From the NCBI GenBank assembly GCA_025963715.1, contig JAOQAG010000049.1, positions 62,001 through 126,000 of the forward strand: a stretch of DNA of 64,000 bases, written 5' to 3'. A program made the position numbers and the translations under genes. The notes under the pieces are model-generated. The model was not told the origin of the DNA. It did not search any database and was given only the letters and a program-made list of their open reading frames with translations. The number at the start of each line of letters is the position of its first letter. Position 1 is the first letter of the stretch. This document shows, in pieces, positions 63,939 to 64,000 of this stretch. The stretch comes from Bacteroidota bacterium (lineage in GTDB: Bacteria; Bacteroidota; Bacteroidia; 2-12-FULL-35-15).

Positions 63939-64000
63939 ATGAAAAATAAAAGATCAATTTTAGCAGCAGTAGTCATGTTTGTATTGTTTGCAGCATCTGC
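63939..64000 (+). CDS. Exported protein, N-terminal signal peptide only (partial)
   Basis: The gene begins ATG 63939 and runs off the right edge after about 20 residues (MKNKRSILAAVVMFVLFAAS). This is a signal peptide. In similar operons the next gene often encodes a heavy-metal-associated domain protein; this cannot be tested from the window. Confidence 0.7.
   Translation, partial: MKNKRSILAAVVMFVLFAAS

Overview
The window reads as chromosomal DNA of a Bacteroidota bacterium. Several lines of evidence agree. Three large secreted proteins end in type IX secretion (T9SS type A) sorting domains with the YPNP...GIYF pattern. Promoter-like boxes of the TAnnTTTG type stand before many genes and Shine-Dalgarno sites are weak. 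The families are typical of the phylum: DUF4421, HYC_CC_PP, SusC-like TonB receptors, two-component propeller/SpoIIE proteins and PorT-like barrels. I cannot place it below phylum with confidence. There is no rRNA, tRNA, CRISPR array, transposase or phage gene. Codon use looks even throughout, so I see one continuous backbone.

Layout. 1-2.0 kb: end of an unknown gene, a small hypothetical protein and an aldo/keto reductase. 2.0-8.0 kb: a TetR regulator, then a co-directional cluster of thiolase, short-chain dehydrogenase, FadI-like thiolase, hotdog thioesterase and (after a repeat-filled gap) a FabF-type ketosynthase. A palindromic operator precedes both the regulator and the first thiolase. 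8.4-15.3 kb: an AraC regulator and a TolC/RND/adaptor efflux operon. 15.5-24.5 kb: small stress and redox genes: two DinB proteins, an ECF sigma factor with VOC and DGPF/YCII partners, a fasciclin protein, a WYL regulator, DoxX, OsmC, a DsbA/FrnE oxidoreductase, and a second sigma factor paired with an anti-sigma/cupin protein. 24.8-30.1 kb: two outer-membrane proteins flanking a phosphorelay set (LytTR regulator, Hpt protein, hybrid kinase, single-domain regulator). 30.5-37.9 kb: PAP2-like membrane protein, RpoN, a propeller/SpoIIE phosphatase and AsnS, all on the minus strand. 38.0-43.5 kb: two tandem related T9SS surface proteins. 43.8-50.6 kb: TetR regulator and a second efflux operon (TolC, adaptor, RND). 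51.0-60.7 kb: DUF4421 protein, Dxs, an unknown lipoprotein/secreted pair, an M43 metalloprotease, an SDR and a trans-sulfuration enzyme. 61.0-64.0 kb: start of an apparent metal-handling operon (HYC_CC_PP protein, TonB receptor, start of a third exported protein).

The most striking non-coding feature is dense intergenic repeats. At least three families are built like non-autonomous inverted-repeat elements: an element with 18-bp ends and an internal TGTCATCCCG hairpin (family A), a nested four-hairpin element with 23-25-bp ends (family B), and an element with 18-20-bp ends around a central hairpin (family E). Simpler shared runs also recur. They occupy most gaps over 300 bases. The regulatory sites that can be read are two matched TetR operators, a duplicated 34-bp block before the VOC and YCII genes, a shared motif before araC and tolC, and a repeated inverted motif before the second TetR gene. 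I found no clear new defence or mobile system. The better candidates for something undescribed are the lipid cluster, the repeat families, and an EF-hand-like loop inside the first RND permease.
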